Shown: positions 33,955-45,306, numbered from the stretch's first letter. The stretch: 64,000 nt of DNA from Dasypus novemcinctus (GCF_030445035.2 NC_080678.1:116317947-116381946), one strand, 5' to 3'. Numbers and translations: made by a program. The notes: generated from the letters alone by a model not told the origin.

Positions 33955-35420
33955 ATCATATTTTTACTCCTTTTTTCCCTTCTTTTTTTCACTTCCTTTT
34001 GCTTTCAAAAACTTACTTTAGTTATTTTTTTAGGTTAGGTCTTCTGGTGACAAATTCTCTTGGTTTACCTTTGTCTAAGAATTTATTAAATTTCCATTTA
34101 TTCTTTTTTTCTCTCTATTTTATTCTTTAATGAATTGTTTTTTTCTTGATGCTTTCAATAATTTTTTTCTTTATTTCATTTTCAGTGATGTGTTCTTCAC
34201 TATGATATGTGTTGGCATGGATTTCTTTAGGTTTTTCCTGTCTGTGGTTCAGGCTGTAGACTTATGTCTTTTGTCAAATTTGAGAAATTTTCAGCCACTA
34301 TTTTGCCAAATGATTTTTTAGCTCTACCTTTTTCTCGTTTTGGGACTCCAATGATGTAAATGCTATTATTTTTCCACATTGTCCTAGTAATTTTTTCAGT
34401 CTACTCTCTTTTCAGATTGGGCAATTTCTACTGTTCTGTCTTCAAGTTCACTGGTTTTTTCAGCTGTCCTCTCTATTCTACTGTTGAAACCACCACTGAG
34501 TATTTTATTGCACTTGTATTTTTTTCAGTTCTAAAATTACCATTTGTTTCTTCTTTATATCTTCTCTTTCTTTATCAAGACTTAATTGTTCATAATTATT
34601 CATTGAAGCATTTTATGATAGTTGCTTTAAAATCCTTGTCAGATAATTCCAACCTCTGGTTCATCCCACTGTTGGTGTCAGCCTTGATTGCATTTCTCAT
34701 TCAAGTTGTGATTTTCCTCATTCTTGGCATGATGGGTGATTTTTTACTGTATCCTGGGTATTATGTTACCAGACTTTGGCTCTTATTTAAATCTTTGTTA
34801 CACAAGCCCCCTCTGATGCAGCACAGGCCAGAGAGAGGGGTGCTGGTAGGGGTGAAAGTTGGGGTTCTCCTCTTAGCCTCCATCGACAGCAGGGCAATAA
34901 ATATTCCTCAGTCAGACAGGGCAGGAGTGTGAGTCCAGGCTCTTCCCTGAGGACACCACATGGATGGGAGAGGGAGAGGGGCCTAGTCGCTCCTCCATAA
35001 GTCATCTACACTGACATTTTAGAGGAGGTGTGGGGCTTATTGCTAGAAGCTCATGAAAATCCTAGCTTTACACTCAGCCTTTCTTGACACTGTTGGAGGA
35101 GGGAGCTAGCTATAATTATGTAAAAGGATGGAAGGCTAAGCTCCCCACTGGGTGGAGGTAGGTCTGCAGCTTTTATTATTATTATTACTACTACTACTAT
35201 TGTGTATAGTTGAATATATCAGTTATTGTCTAAATGTTTTCTGTCTTACTATGTTGACCTTTTCCTTGTCCTCTGGTTAGAGAACTATGACTTTTGTTGG
35301 GGATGGTCTTATCTGTACCTGTCAGTGTTTCCAGATTGCCTGCTTCTCCAGGCCCCAGTTTGGGATATATGATGCAAAAAGAAAATGCTTGGAACTCACT
35401 GCTATGTTTTTCCTGTTTTT
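33955..35420 (-). mobile_element. Old L1 ORF1 and 5' region, antisense
   Basis: GGTCTTCTGGTGACAAATTCTCTTGG, GTCAAATTTGAGAAATTTTCAGCCACTATTTTGCCAAATG, GGGACTCCAATGATGTAAATG, CTTCAAGTTCACTGGTTTTTTC and GCTTTAAAATCCTTGTCAGATAATTCCAACCTC are the antisense ORF1 landmarks of L1M elements. The same family occurs at 15640 and 61955. Confidence 0.75.
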
Positions 35421-35642
35421 TATTTGAAACAAGTCAATTTTATTGATGCATATTATTTCCTGGGGTTTTCAGGTCCCTGGCCATCTGCCTTCTTATCCCT
35501 GACTTTCAGTCTTATTGTATATAATGTCCATGACTATTAGCTTAGTTAGAGGAATAGGAGAAGTGTGTCTACTTAATTTCCTATACTTTCTACTTAATGC
35601 TCAAATTTTGTCCAGTGGGAGCCACTTCAAATTGGGTCTGAT

Positions 35643-35645
35643 TTC

Positions 35646-35681
<36 letters not shown>

Positions 35682-36066
35682 TCTTCCCTTGCCCCCCCCA
35701 ATTGTCTGCTCCCTGTGACCATTTGCTGCATGATCTTCTGTGTTCAATTCCATTCTTGTCAGTGGCATGGGGAATCTGTGTCTCTTTTTGTTGCATCATC
35801 TTGCTGTGTCAGCTCTCTGTGTGTGTGGCGCCATTCCTGGGCAGGCTGAACTTCCTTTTGCGCTGGGCGACTCTCCTTATAGGGCACACTCCTTGCACGT
35901 GGGGCTCCCCTACTTGGGGCACACCCCTGCGTGGCATGGCACTCCCTGTGTGTATCAGCACTGCACGTGGGCCAGCTCCACACTGGTCGAGGAGGCCCTG
36001 GGTTTGAACTGTGGACCTCCCATGTGGTAGGCAGATGCTCTATCCGTTGAGCCAAGTCCGCTTCCA
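35643..36066 (-). mobile_element. DAS-type SINE, full length, (TTTA)n tail
   Basis: Flanked by GGTCTGAT (35635-35642 and 36067-36074). The antisense tail has expanded into about ten ATTT units (35646-35682). Confidence 0.93.
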
Positions 36067-36169
36067 GGTCTGATGCCCTTTTGACGTGACATTGTTATTC
36101 TTTTTTGCACTTCCCTGTACTTTGTCAAATCACAATGTCTCAGGCACACCTTCTACTTTCTTTGTCCTC

Positions 36170-36556
36170 CTGAACAAGATAAAGGAATGTCACAAAAGAC
36201 AAAGCAGGGTGGTGATGGTAGCACAACACTGTGAATATAATTAGCAGCACTAAATTATATATTTGAAAGTGGTTAAAAGGGGAGATTTTAGGTTGTATAT
36301 AAGTTACTAGAATAAAAATAAAATAGCCCCAAAAAACCATAGGACTGTACAACACCAACAGTGAACCCTAATGTAAACTATGGACTATAGATAATAGTAC
36401 AATTATAATATTCTTTTAGCAATTATAACAAAGCTTCCACACTAATGCAATATGTCAATAATGGGAGGGAAGTATATGGGAACTTGGTATTTTCTCCATG
36501 ATTTTTCTGTAAACCTACAACTTCTCTAATAAAAATTTTATTAAAAAAATAAAGCA
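36170..36556 (+). mobile_element. L1 3' UTR end, sense
   Basis: GGGTGGTGATGGTAGCACAACACTGTGAATATAATTAGCAGCACTAAATTATATATTTGAAAGTGG and the final TAAACCTACAACTTCTCTAATAAAAATTTTATTAAAAAAATAAAG are a typical sense L1 3' end with poly(A). Confidence 0.75.
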
Positions 36557-36759
36557 GTGGTAGCAGAGTGAGGACTGTTTGGAATTTAAAAAGGGTAAAA
36601 TGATAAGTAAACCAAGTACAATGTATAATTCTTTTTTTTTTAATGTATAATTCTTGACTTGATCCTGTTTTTTAAAATAACTTCAAACATCTTAATAAAA
36701 GTGTTGTAATAGAAATTCTTGGGATAACTGGGGAAATTTGAACAGGAACTTGATAGACT

Positions 36760-37545
36760 TTTTTTTTTATTTCTGTTCAATTTTATAGGTGTGATAATGG
36801 TATTGTGATTATGAAGGAATATGTCCTTAATTGTAAAAGATTCATGATGACATATTTAGGGCTGAAGTGTCATCATGTCTGCAATTTATTGACCAAGATT
36901 GGTTTTCTCTTGAACAGGCTGCCGGCCTTGCTCCTTGCATGCCCCTACAGTCTCCCTCCTCCAACCTGACTACTTTGAAATTTATCTGGCAACTGAAGGA
37001 CTGCAGAGAAAAACAACTCAGACTGCAGGGGAAAAAGGAGGGGAAAGACAAGTTCAGATACTAGCTATTCCAAGCTATCAACCTTGGCCCTTCCTTCCCC
37101 CTCTTCCCTTCCTCTGTCCCAGCTCTTACAGATGACAGGTGGCCTAATTACTGCAGAGTAAAACAATCTAACCAAGTGCTCCTAACTCCACTCTCATTAA
37201 ACTACTGCCAATGTCAAAGATCAAACCTCTACCGTCCTCCAAGCCACACGCAGCCCTTGAAAAGCTTGCTGTCCTTTTTATCAATGGAGTTGAGGTTTAC
37301 TCTCTCTCCCCTTCCTTGGTAGCTATGAATAAAGTCATCCTTGCCTGTTTCCCACAGTCCAGTACAGCTTTTTTTTTTTTAATATTTCTTTCAAATGGCT
37401 CAGCACAAATAAAAATTAGTATATACAAATAAAGAAAATATGTCAAAATATTAACAACTGGTGACTCTAGGTAAGGTATGAATACATCTATTGCTCATTG
37501 AATTCTATTGCATTTCTATTTGAAACGTTTGTAAGAAAATGCCAG
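36760..37545 (+). repeat. Old interspersed repeat split by an LTR-like insert
   Basis: GTGTGATAATGGTATTGTGATTATG..GAAGTGTCATCATGTCTGCAATTTATT (left) and TTTCAAATGGCTCAGCACAAATAAAAA..AACAACTGGTGACTCTAGGTAAGG (right) are the two halves of one common mammalian repeat. I recognise the sequence but cannot name the family with certainty. Confidence 0.55.
36893..37379 (+). mobile_element. LTR-like insert with AATAAAGTCATCCTTGCC
   Basis: Sits between the two halves of the older repeat. GAATAAAGTCATCCTTGCCTG (37328-37348) is a typical retroviral R/polyadenylation arrangement, and the body is GC-richer than its flanks. A T-run (37371-37380) follows it. Ends are not certain. Confidence 0.45.
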
Positions 37546-37724
37546 GTTTTGTTTGACCAAGAAAAAGATAGTTGTTTACTGAAACAAGCTACGTAACACT
37601 TATGCCCTTCAAATCGCGTTTTTTGTGAAATGCTAAAAGGTTGTATACAGTCCTTTTAAGAGTGACAAGGCTGTGTGAAAATTTTCTCATAAAACAGACT
37701 AAGTAAACTACAGGAGTGTGTGTG

Positions 37725-38582
37725 ATAAGCTCATGTGTCAACTTGGTCAGGTGATGGTGTCCCGTTGTTTGGTCAAGGCAAGCACTGGCTTGCCTTGTTA
37801 CTGTGAGGATATTTCATGGACTTAAATAATCAGTAAGATGATTGCATCTATGGCTGATTAGATCTACAATCAACTGAGATAGCTTTCAATGAGGAGAGAA
37901 GTTTGAGCCAATCAGTCAGCGGCCTGAAAAGGAGAGGTAATGGGAAGCAGATGTGGCTCAGGCGATGGGACTCCAGTCTACCATACAGGAGGTGCAGGGT
38001 TCGATCCCCTGTGCCTTCTGGTGAAGGTGATCCGGCTGGAGTGGCAAGCTGGCCCAAGAAGAGAACTGACTTGCATGGCATGCTGGCCTGTGCAAGAGTG
38101 CTGGCCTGTGCAGGAGTGCTGACGCAGCAAGATGATGCAACAAAAAGAGATGCAGAGGAGAGACAGTAAGAGATGCAGCAGACCGGGAGCTGATTTGGCA
38201 TAGGAGAATGAGCACCTCTTTCCCACTCCGGAAGGTCCCAGAATTGGTTCTCAGTGCCACCTAAAGAAAAAACAAGCAGACACAGAAAAACACATAGTAA
38301 ATGCACACAGAAAGCAGAGAGCCAGCACAAAAACAATGAGGGGGCTAGAAAAAAAAAAAAGTATAAATATAAAAAAGGAGATGTGATGATTTTAGCAGCC
38401 AGAAGAGAGAACTCCCATTTCTATTTCTGCCAGCCTGGGAAATTCATTGAAAAACTTTCATCAGAGTTCCCAGCCTGCCCTACAGAATTGTGCATCCCAC
38501 AGTCACTTGAGACAATTCATATAAAACTCTAATATTTACACATATTACCTGTTGGTTCTGTCTCCCTAGAAAACTCTAATAC
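37725..38582 (+). mobile_element. MLT2/ERVL-like LTR, split by a SINE
   Basis: Starts near TGATAAGCTCATGTGTCAACTTGGTCAGGTGATGGTG. It contains GGCTGATTAGATCTACAATCAACTGAG and ends GTTGGTTCTGTCTCCCTAGAAAACTCTAATACA, the standard start and end of MLT2-type LTRs in sense orientation. Confidence 0.75.
37936..38372 (+). mobile_element. DAS-type SINE, long sense copy
   Basis: The only long sense copy: GGGAAGCAGATGTGGCTCAGGCG head, GGTTCGATCCCC B box, GCAAGATGATGCAACAAAAAGAG body and an A-rich tail. The duplication AAAAGGAGA (37927-37935 and 38373-38381) bounds it. Confidence 0.9.
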
Positions 38583-38699
38583 AAGGAAGGATCCTTTCAG
38601 TTGGTGTGCATGAGACACTATACTAGCTTTACAATATTTTATCAACTCCACTACTTCTGCTACCCCACCAGCCTTGTGCGCTTTACTGCCAGGAGCAAA

Positions 38700-39330
38700 G
38701 CCCTGCTGTCACCGCGCTGTTCCTCCTTCCAGCTCTTTCCGCTTATAGAGTCCGAATAAGGCTTTCCACGTGGGGTCCCGCCCGCTCCCTGCCGCCCCCT
38801 GCCGCCCTCTGCCGCTTCCCTGACGGCCCCTGCCGCCCCCTGCCGCCCCCTGCCGGCCCCTGCGGGCTCCTGGCAGTCCCTGCCGCACACCGCACCGCGC
38901 CGAGCCCAGGGCGCCAATCAGCCGCTGGGGCTGACGGGAAATGGGCCTTGGTCCCCGTTGCGCCGGAAACGGGTAAGGCCCCTCTGCGCATGCACCATCT
39001 CGCTCGATCTCGCGGGCGCTGGCGCGGGCGCTGGCGCGAGCGGGGTGGCGCATGCGCGGAAGAGCTCGCGGAGGCTGGAGAGGGCCCTGCGGCTGAGCCG
39101 GAGGCGGAGCCGGGCTCTCAGGAGAGGCCGCCGCGGGGCGCTCTCGGGCTTCTTTCGGGTGCTCTTCGCTATGCCCTCCGCCCCTTTCCGGAAGGACCCT
39201 GCGTGCCTCAGAGAGGTGTCGCGTTGAGCCCTCGCCCACCGGGAGGTCGGGAGAGTCCCTTGCCACAAGTCGAGGGCCGAAGCGCGTTCCCCCGGAGCCC
39301 CCAGCCGCAGGGGACGGGCTCCGGTGAGCG
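38700..39330 (+). promoter_or_regulatory. CpG-island promoter
   Basis: Dense CpG with a CCAATCA box (38914-38920), two NRF1-like palindromes (TGCGCATGCAC 38985-38995; GCGCATGCGC 39048-39057) and ETS-like CCGGAA(A/G) sites at about 38963 and 39188. No TATA box is visible. This is the layout of a housekeeping-type vertebrate promoter, and transcription could run either way. CCG|GTGAGC at 39321-39329 is a good candidate splice donor for a non-coding first exon on the plus strand. A 10-base CCCCTGCCGC-type repeat adjoins it on the left. Confidence 0.65.
38788..38885. repeat. CCCCTGCCGC minisatellite
   Basis: About nine imperfect copies of a 10-base unit just upstream of the promoter elements. 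Confidence 0.75.
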
Positions 39331-40290
39331 CGTCCACGGCGACCTCCCTTCCCGTTTCCTCCTTCCAAACAGCGATTCTACCCAAACTCAGCATTGTGTG
39401 CTTCAGGGCAGGAGCTCAAGGACGGCACTGTCCTGTGTCAGATGTGGCCTCTGTTTCATTATGTGACCATTGTGTTTCTAGGTCCTTGGTGTCCTATCAG
39501 AGCGCTACTATCCAAGGGTTCTGGGCCTGAGCGGAACCGGCCAGTCTGTGTATCCCCAGAGGTCCGGGTTTATTTGCGTTTTTTGAAAGACTAGCCTGAG
39601 ATCCTGGGGTCAGAGAGCTCCAAGGTTTGGAGCTCTGATACCTGTTCCGACTCAAATAATTTTGTCGCTTAGGCCCAGGTCCTGGTTCCTGGGAACAAAG
39701 CAGCTCTTGTGCGGCCAAGAGGGAACCTTAGGAAGAGAAATCCCACCTGGAAGATGGCCCACCCTCAGAGCTTCAGAGCAGAGGCAGAAGAGCCAGAGAA
39801 AGCGAAACCTACCTGTGAATGGCTAGAAGCAATTTGCAATCCTTGAGCTCCATCCAGAAGCCACCCCAAACTATAATAGGAGCTTTGAGCCAGATTTCAG
39901 AAGAGACATGTGAGCTGGGGCCAAGGCAGAGGGGCCGGCCTGCCCAGGAAGTGTTGCTTCATTTGAGGATTTGAGAGGGTGTGGTCTGGGGGTGGAAAAG
40001 AAGTGCCACCTACTCTAAGGAATTTCCTCTCAGGCCTCCCTAACTGCCCTCGACTCCTTTCAAACGCCCCACTATTTGCAGGTGACCAGGGGGCCTGGCT
40101 CCATGCCCCTTAGCAGACGGGGCGCTGAGAGATGCTGCTTCCATCCTGACTCCTGGGCTCAGAAGGTCGTGGGGGAAGGGCATCCTGGATTGCCAATTTC
40201 TGCCTAACATGAAAGATGAGAACTGCTGAGTCCAAGAGGGTGAATGTGCAGTCAGGTTTTCTGGTATAGTTAAGTAAAAAACCAGTTTCT
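39331..40290. other. Presumed intron or flank of the candidate gene
   Basis: Mostly unique-looking sequence without recognisable repeats. No exon could be supported inside it. Confidence 0.35.
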
Positions 40291-40380
40291 TTTCTTTTCA
40301 TTTTTATTTAAAGGTGGTACCAGGGATTGAACCCAGGACCTGGCACATGGGAAGCAGGCGCTCAGCCACTGAACTACATC
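40291..40380 (-). mobile_element. DAS-type SINE, short head
   Basis: Flanked by AAAACCAGTTTCT (40277-40289) and AAAACTGGTTTCT (40381-40393). Inside is AGGTGGTACCAGGGATTGAACCCAGGACC..GCGCTCAGCCACTGAACTACATC. Confidence 0.88.
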
Positions 40381-40562
40381 AAAACTGGTTTCTGTCAAAA
40401 GATGGAGAAACTGCTACCAACATAGAGAAGGGCCAAAGGACATTTTCCTATGGGAGGGCGTTCTATTCACCTGGCAGGTGGAGCTTTTTAGGCAAGAGAA
40501 TCCAGGAGGGGAAAGGCAGGTTAGATTTCTTGTGGTCTCATTCTTTCTTTTTTCTTCCCCAG

Positions 40563-40622
40563 CTCCCCCCTTCATTATTCTCTACATGTTTCCCAGAGCA
40601 GCAGAAAATGGACAGATCTCAG
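40563..40622 (+). other. Candidate exon with start codon, KRAB-zinc-finger style
   Basis: A strong pyrimidine tract and AG (40544-40562) precede the segment; a second acceptor AG lies at 40595-40596. ATG at 40608 opens the short frame MDRSQ, which ends exactly at CAG|GTGAGC (donor GT at 40623). A short exon holding the end of the 5' UTR, an ATG and about five codons ending in SQ is the usual layout before the KRAB-A exon of KRAB zinc-finger genes, which are nuclear DNA-binding repressors. It lies 1.2 kb past a CpG-island promoter with a good donor. No KRAB-A, KRAB-B or C2H2 exon was found downstream in the window, so the identity is an inference and the gene could be partial or broken. Confidence 0.35.
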
Positions 40623-40629
40623 GTGAGCT

Positions 40630-41855
40630 GTTTATTTTATTCCTTACTTTGTTTACTGTGTCTTGTACGAGGTCTTTAAGGTCTGTAGTTGAGAATGGGA
40701 ATGCAGAAATGGATGGAAATTAACATCAGGAATAATACACGGAAGGCTATCAATATCAGGACAAAGTGGAATACAGAACTATATAGGCGCTATGATGTTA
40801 TAGCTGATTTGTCTGATCTTTTTCAGGGCATAGCAATAATGCAGACATTATCTGGGATGTGCTTTGCATTGACCATGGAAAGAAATCATGCTAAATCCTC
40901 ATGAGGCATTTAGAGCTCTTGGCATTGAAGTCTAGACAATGTTCCTTTCCTGGTTTTTGTAAAGGTAACATAGACATGCTTTCTAAGTGAGTACCTGAAA
41001 TCAGCGCAGCCTGCAGCCTGCCATTGATCCTCAGGGGAAGCATGGCACTGTGTCAGAGGTGAACTCAGCCAATCCAGGTTTCCAGGGGCCAAAACACCTT
41101 GGTCCCGTGGATTGCTTTCTGATGGTCCTAGTTGAGCCAGGCATAGAATTTAGAATATCTCTGAAAAGAAAGACTTGTATCACCTTCAGATAATCTCTGT
41201 AAATATTATGTATACATGGTGCAGGAGATAGATTTCAAGTTGTGCGTTCTGGCAGATGTTTTCCCATTTCCCTTTGGCATTTTAAACTGCTTCACTTTGT
41301 GGATCTGTCTGATGAGGGACACCAGTGACCTTATTATGGCAAGGTTGTGGATACTTTAGTGCTTGCTTTAATTGAGCTTTCTGTCCAGTTGGTGCTCATG
41401 TCCAGTCTCTCCTAGAGTGTTGTCTTGGCTGGTTTCTGGTTTTTTCCTCTCTCTGTGATTATTTCTTTTCACTTCTCTCCACGGAGCTATCTTCCTCTTG
41501 TGCCTTTCTTAATTGCTTCTCCCAAGGTGTCCATTCTTGATCCTCTTTCATCCTTACTCTCCCTGATTCGCCTCTATGGGAAGGCATTATTTGCCGGACT
41601 GCTTGGCTCTGTCTTTCCCCTACTTTTAGACCCTAAAGGCCACCACTCTGCTGTATATCTCTGTAAGTATCCAAAGGCTCTTTAAACTCCATCGATTCAA
41701 ATAAAAGTATTATAGCCCCCGACTCTTTCCCTTTATTTCCCATCCAATATGATCACCAACCAGCCTGTCATCCAAGTGAAGAATGGCATTTATCCTAATG
41801 GATGTCTTTTACCTGCTACACAGCCAGTGATCAAGTTTTATTACTTTCAAGTTAT
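40630..41855. other. Unclassified DNA downstream of the candidate exon
   Basis: No exon or firm repeat. 41430-41700 is C/T-rich and faintly L2-like (TCGCCTCTATGGGAAGG), too weak to call. Confidence 0.3.
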
Positions 41856-41859
41856 TAAT

Positions 41860-42930
41860 TTTTGTTTTTTTGATTGAGTTAAAGGGCACAAGGCCCAGGT
41901 GAACTACTTGACAAATTTTTCTTGTACATAGATAGCTGTCACTCAGTTCAAGATATGGGGCAGAAAACTATTTTGTGTTCTCTCCAAGACCTTACTTCCC
42001 CCATTGCCACTCAAGGGTAACCATTATTTTGCCCTCTATCGTTATATATTATTTTGTCTGATTTTAAACTTCATATAAATAGAATCATACAATATATATT
42101 CTTTTTAAAAAATATACTTTTTCTTTTTTCTTTTTCTCCCCTTTCCTACCCTGCTGTTTTTTGCTGTCTATGTCCATTCGCTGTATGATCTTTTGTATCT
42201 GTTTCTCTTTTGGTCTTCTCTTTTTTCTCCTCTAAGATTCACTTGGATTCGATCCTGGGGACCTCTGATATGGAGAGGGGTTCCCTGTCGCTTGTGCAAC
42301 CTCAGTTCCTGGTTTCTCTTGCGCCTCACCTTCATTCTCCTCTTTGTCTCTCTTTTGTTGCATCATCACCTTGCTGCGTGACTCACTTGCGTAGGCACTG
42401 ACTCGCTGCACGGGCACTCAGCTTGCTGTGTGGGCACTGGCTTGCCAGGCAGGCCTGCTTTTTTTTTTTTTAACCAGGCTTTAACCTGGGTCTTCCCATG
42501 TGGTAGGCTGAAGCCCAGTCACTTGAGCCACATCTGCTTCCCAATAGATATTCTTTTTGTGTCTGATTCCTTTTATTCGACATTACATCTGTGAGATAGC
42601 CATGTTGTTGCATGTTGCAGGAGGTTTTTTCCCCCATCATGTGACGATACCTCAATTTATCCATTCTAGTCTTGATGGACATTTGGGCTGTTTGTAATTT
42701 GGGTGTTTGCACATGTTCTTTGGTGTACATGTGCATTTGATTCTGAGGGATGTAAATCTGGAAGTAGAATTGATGGCTTATTGCACATATATATGCTTAG
42801 CTTTGATAGATTCCACCAAACATTTTCCAAAGTAATTGTATTATTTGATACAAATGATATAGTCAGCCATATGCAAGAGATCCTGTTGCTCTATAGCCTA
42901 GTCAGCACTTGGTTTTGTTGGTGATGCTTT
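41860..42930 (-). mobile_element. Old L1 3' region, antisense, carrying a SINE
   Basis: TTCAAGATATGGGGCAG..TAACCATTATTTTGC..AACTTCATATAAATAGAATCATACAATATAT before the SINE. After it come AGATAGCCATGTTGTTGCATG..CTCAATTTATCCATTC..GATGGACATTTGGGCTGTTTG..CCAAAGTAATTGTATTATTTGA. Standard antisense L1 3' order. Confidence 0.78.
42107..42542 (-). mobile_element. DAS-type SINE, GGGCACT subfamily
   Basis: Bounded by ATATTCTTTTT (42096-42106 and 42548-42558). It has a distinct middle (GATTC..GATCCTGGGGACCTCTGATATGGAGAGGGGTTCCCTGTCG) and about four GGGCACT-type units (42390-42450). Confidence 0.88.
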
Positions 42931-43285
42931 TTTTTTTTTAAATTTATTTATTTCCTCCCCCCATTGTTTGCATTTGCTGTCTGTTTGCTGTGTCTGTTCA
43001 TTGTGTGCTCTCTATGTCTCCTCGTTTTCTTTTAGGAGGCACTGGAAACCCAACCTGGGACCTCCCATATGGTAGGCAGGTACTCAACTGCTTGAGTCAC
43101 ATCTGGCCTTAGGCTTTCTCTCTCTCTCTACCCCCTTCCCCTCCCCCTCCACCTCCCCCCCCCAAACTTGTGAGTGTAGTGGTATCTCTCTCTCTCTTTT
43201 ATTTTAGGTAGATACTGGGGATCAAACCTGTTACCTCATACATGGGAAGCAAGTACTCAACCACGTGTGCTACATCTCCTCCCCT
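42931..43285 (-). mobile_element. Two DAS-type SINE copies with a TC microsatellite between
   Basis: First copy 42931-43107 (TTAGGAGGCACTGGAAACCCAACCTGGGACC), then C/T-rich DNA with TCTCTCTCTC runs (43116-43128 and 43187-43197), then a short head 43204-43282 (ATACTGGGGATCAAACCTG). Confidence 0.82.
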
Positions 43286-43314
43286 CATTTTGTTTTTTTC
43301 GTTCTTTTTTAAAA

Positions 43315-44170
43315 AATTTTATTTTATTTCTTAATTATCTTCTTTAAAGTTAATAGATCACACAAAATATTACATTAAAAAACATAAGATGTTCCCATAT
43401 ACCCCACTCCCCACCCCCACCCCCATCATTTTTTTAAGTTGTATTTTTTTGAAGATACAAGGTCACAAAAAATGTTATATTAAAAAATGTACGAGGTTCC
43501 CATATACCCCCCCCCCACTCCTCCCACATCAACAACCTCTTTCATCATTGTGGCACATTCATTGCAATTGGTGAATACATTTTAGAGCACTGCTGTACCA
43601 CATGGATAATAGTTTACATTGTAGTTTACACTCTCCCCCAGTACATTCAGTGGGTTATGGCAGGATATATAATGTCCATTATCTGTCCCTGCAATATCGT
43701 TTAGGAAAACTCCAAGTCCTGAAAACGCCCCCACATTACATCTCTTCTTCCCTCTCTCTGCCCTCAGCAACTACCATGGCCACTTTCTCCATAACAATGC
43801 TACAATTTCTTCCATTACTAGTCACAATAGTTCTATAGTAGAGTATCAGTAAGTCCACTCTAATCCATATTTTGTTCCTCCATCCTGTGGCCCCTGGGAG
43901 GTGATGTCCAGTCCACCTCTATATTGAGAGGGGGCTTAGATCCCACATGGATGATCGTTGCAGTTCTTCTGCTTGTGGTTGTAGGCACTCTCGTTTCCCT
44001 TGTGTGGTTGTTGACCATCTTCACCTCCCTGTTAGCTGATCTGGGTAAATCCAACGAACCAGAGAGTAAGAGTTGAAACTCTGCTGAGGCTCAGGGCCCA
44101 GCTGGCACATGGACAGTCCAGAGATTCAAGTCTCCTGAGTATACACCAACCCCAGCACCAACCACAGGTT
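43315..44170 (-). mobile_element. Lineage-specific L1 3' UTR, antisense, uninterrupted
   Basis: TTACATTAAAAAACATAAGATGTTCCCATATACCCC, AGTGGGTTATGGCAGGATATATAATG, ACTCCAAGTCCTGAAAACGCCCCCACATT and CTGATCTGGGTAAATCC. This is the best reference copy in the window for the interrupted one at 20160-21200. Confidence 0.78.
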
Positions 44171-44179
44171 CAATAAGTG

Positions 44180-45100
44180 ACAGAAGAGCTCATTTTGGTT
44201 TTGATTTGCATCTTTCTGATGCCTGATAGTATCAAACATGCTTTCATATATTTCCTGGCCATTATTTTATCTTTATCTGATTTTTGGTTAAAAAAAAATC
44301 TATTCCGGTCTTTTGCCTATTAAAAAAAAAATGGTGTTTGTCTCTGCCATATTAACTTGTAGGAGATCTTTATATATTCTTTATATGAGTCCTTTGTCAG
44401 ATAGAGGTATTGGAAATATCTTCTTTGAGTCTGATACTTGTTCTGAATTTTAATGAAGTCCAATTTATTTTTTTTATGTGCTCTTAGTCTAGTCTTTACT
44501 TCTGTGTGCTCTTTATGTTCTGTTTAAAAAAACTTTACACCAAATGCAATGAACGTTTCATGATGATGGAGGAGATTGTTGTTATGGGGGGAGGAGTGGG
44601 GTGAGGGTCGTTGGTGGTATATGGGGACCTCATATTTTTTGAATGTAATATTAAAAAAATAAATAAGAAAGGAGAAAAAAAAACTTTACCTATTCCTAAC
44701 TCAAAAATTCTATTTTCATCTAGAATTTGAATGTTTTAACTTTCACATTTAAGTATGATACATCTTAAAGTATTTTATATACATATACACATATGCGTAT
44801 GTATACTTAGATACACATATACATATGTACATACATATTTTGATATGAGCTATGGCTATCCATTTCCTCCAGGACCATTTATTGAAAGACATTCCTTTCA
44901 AATTTGCAGTGGCGTCTTTGTTGAAAATCAGGTAGCCATCTACTTGTGGGTCTCTTTTTGGATTCTCAGTTCTATTGCAGTTGTCTCTTTGTCTAGCATT
45001 GTGCCAATATTTCCAGCCCCTGTTACTGTAGCTTTATAACATAAATAATATGTGTAACATATTGAATGATTAAAAAAATTTATGTGTCCAGTACATTTAA
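44180..45100 (-). mobile_element. L1 ORF2 C-terminal region, antisense, with a nested L1
   Basis: GGTTTTGATTTGCATCTTTCTGATG, GTCCTTTGTCAGATAGAGG, CCAGGACCATTTATTGAAAG and GTCTAGCATTGTGCC..CAGCCCCTGTTACTGTAGC are antisense ORF2 landmarks. No open frame. Confidence 0.72.
44539..44676 (+). mobile_element. Very short 5'-truncated L1, sense, with perfect TSD
   Basis: 138 bases of L1 3' end (GTTTCATGATGATGGAGGAGATTG..CCTCATATTTTTTGAATGTAATATTAAAAAAATAAATAAG + A tail) lie between AAAAAAACTTTAC copies (44526-44538 and 44677-44689). Confidence 0.85.
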
Positions 45101-45198
45101 TTGAGAAATGTATGTTTTTATTCAACTGTTTTCTTTTTCAAGTTATTGTCTATATTTTCAATTATTAAATGTACAAATATATTGAAAAAGGAAAAGCA

Positions 45199-45306
45199 TT
45201 TGCAGGGAACTGATATGGCTCAAGTAATTGAGACCTGCTTCCCATATGGGAGGTCCTGGTTTGTTTCCCAGTGCCTCCTAAGAAAAACAAACAAATGATA
45301 AAACCA
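45199..45306 (+). mobile_element. DAS-type SINE, sense head, diverged
   Basis: GCAGGGAACTGATATGGCTCAAGTAATTGAG..GTTTGTTTCCCAGTGCCTCC and an A-rich tail. Confidence 0.8.

Noticed and set aside
38709-39368. 219-codon minus-strand frame at the promoter
   Set aside because: Runs through the CCCCTGCCGC minisatellite and the promoter elements; no domain, and the frame is explained by GC content.
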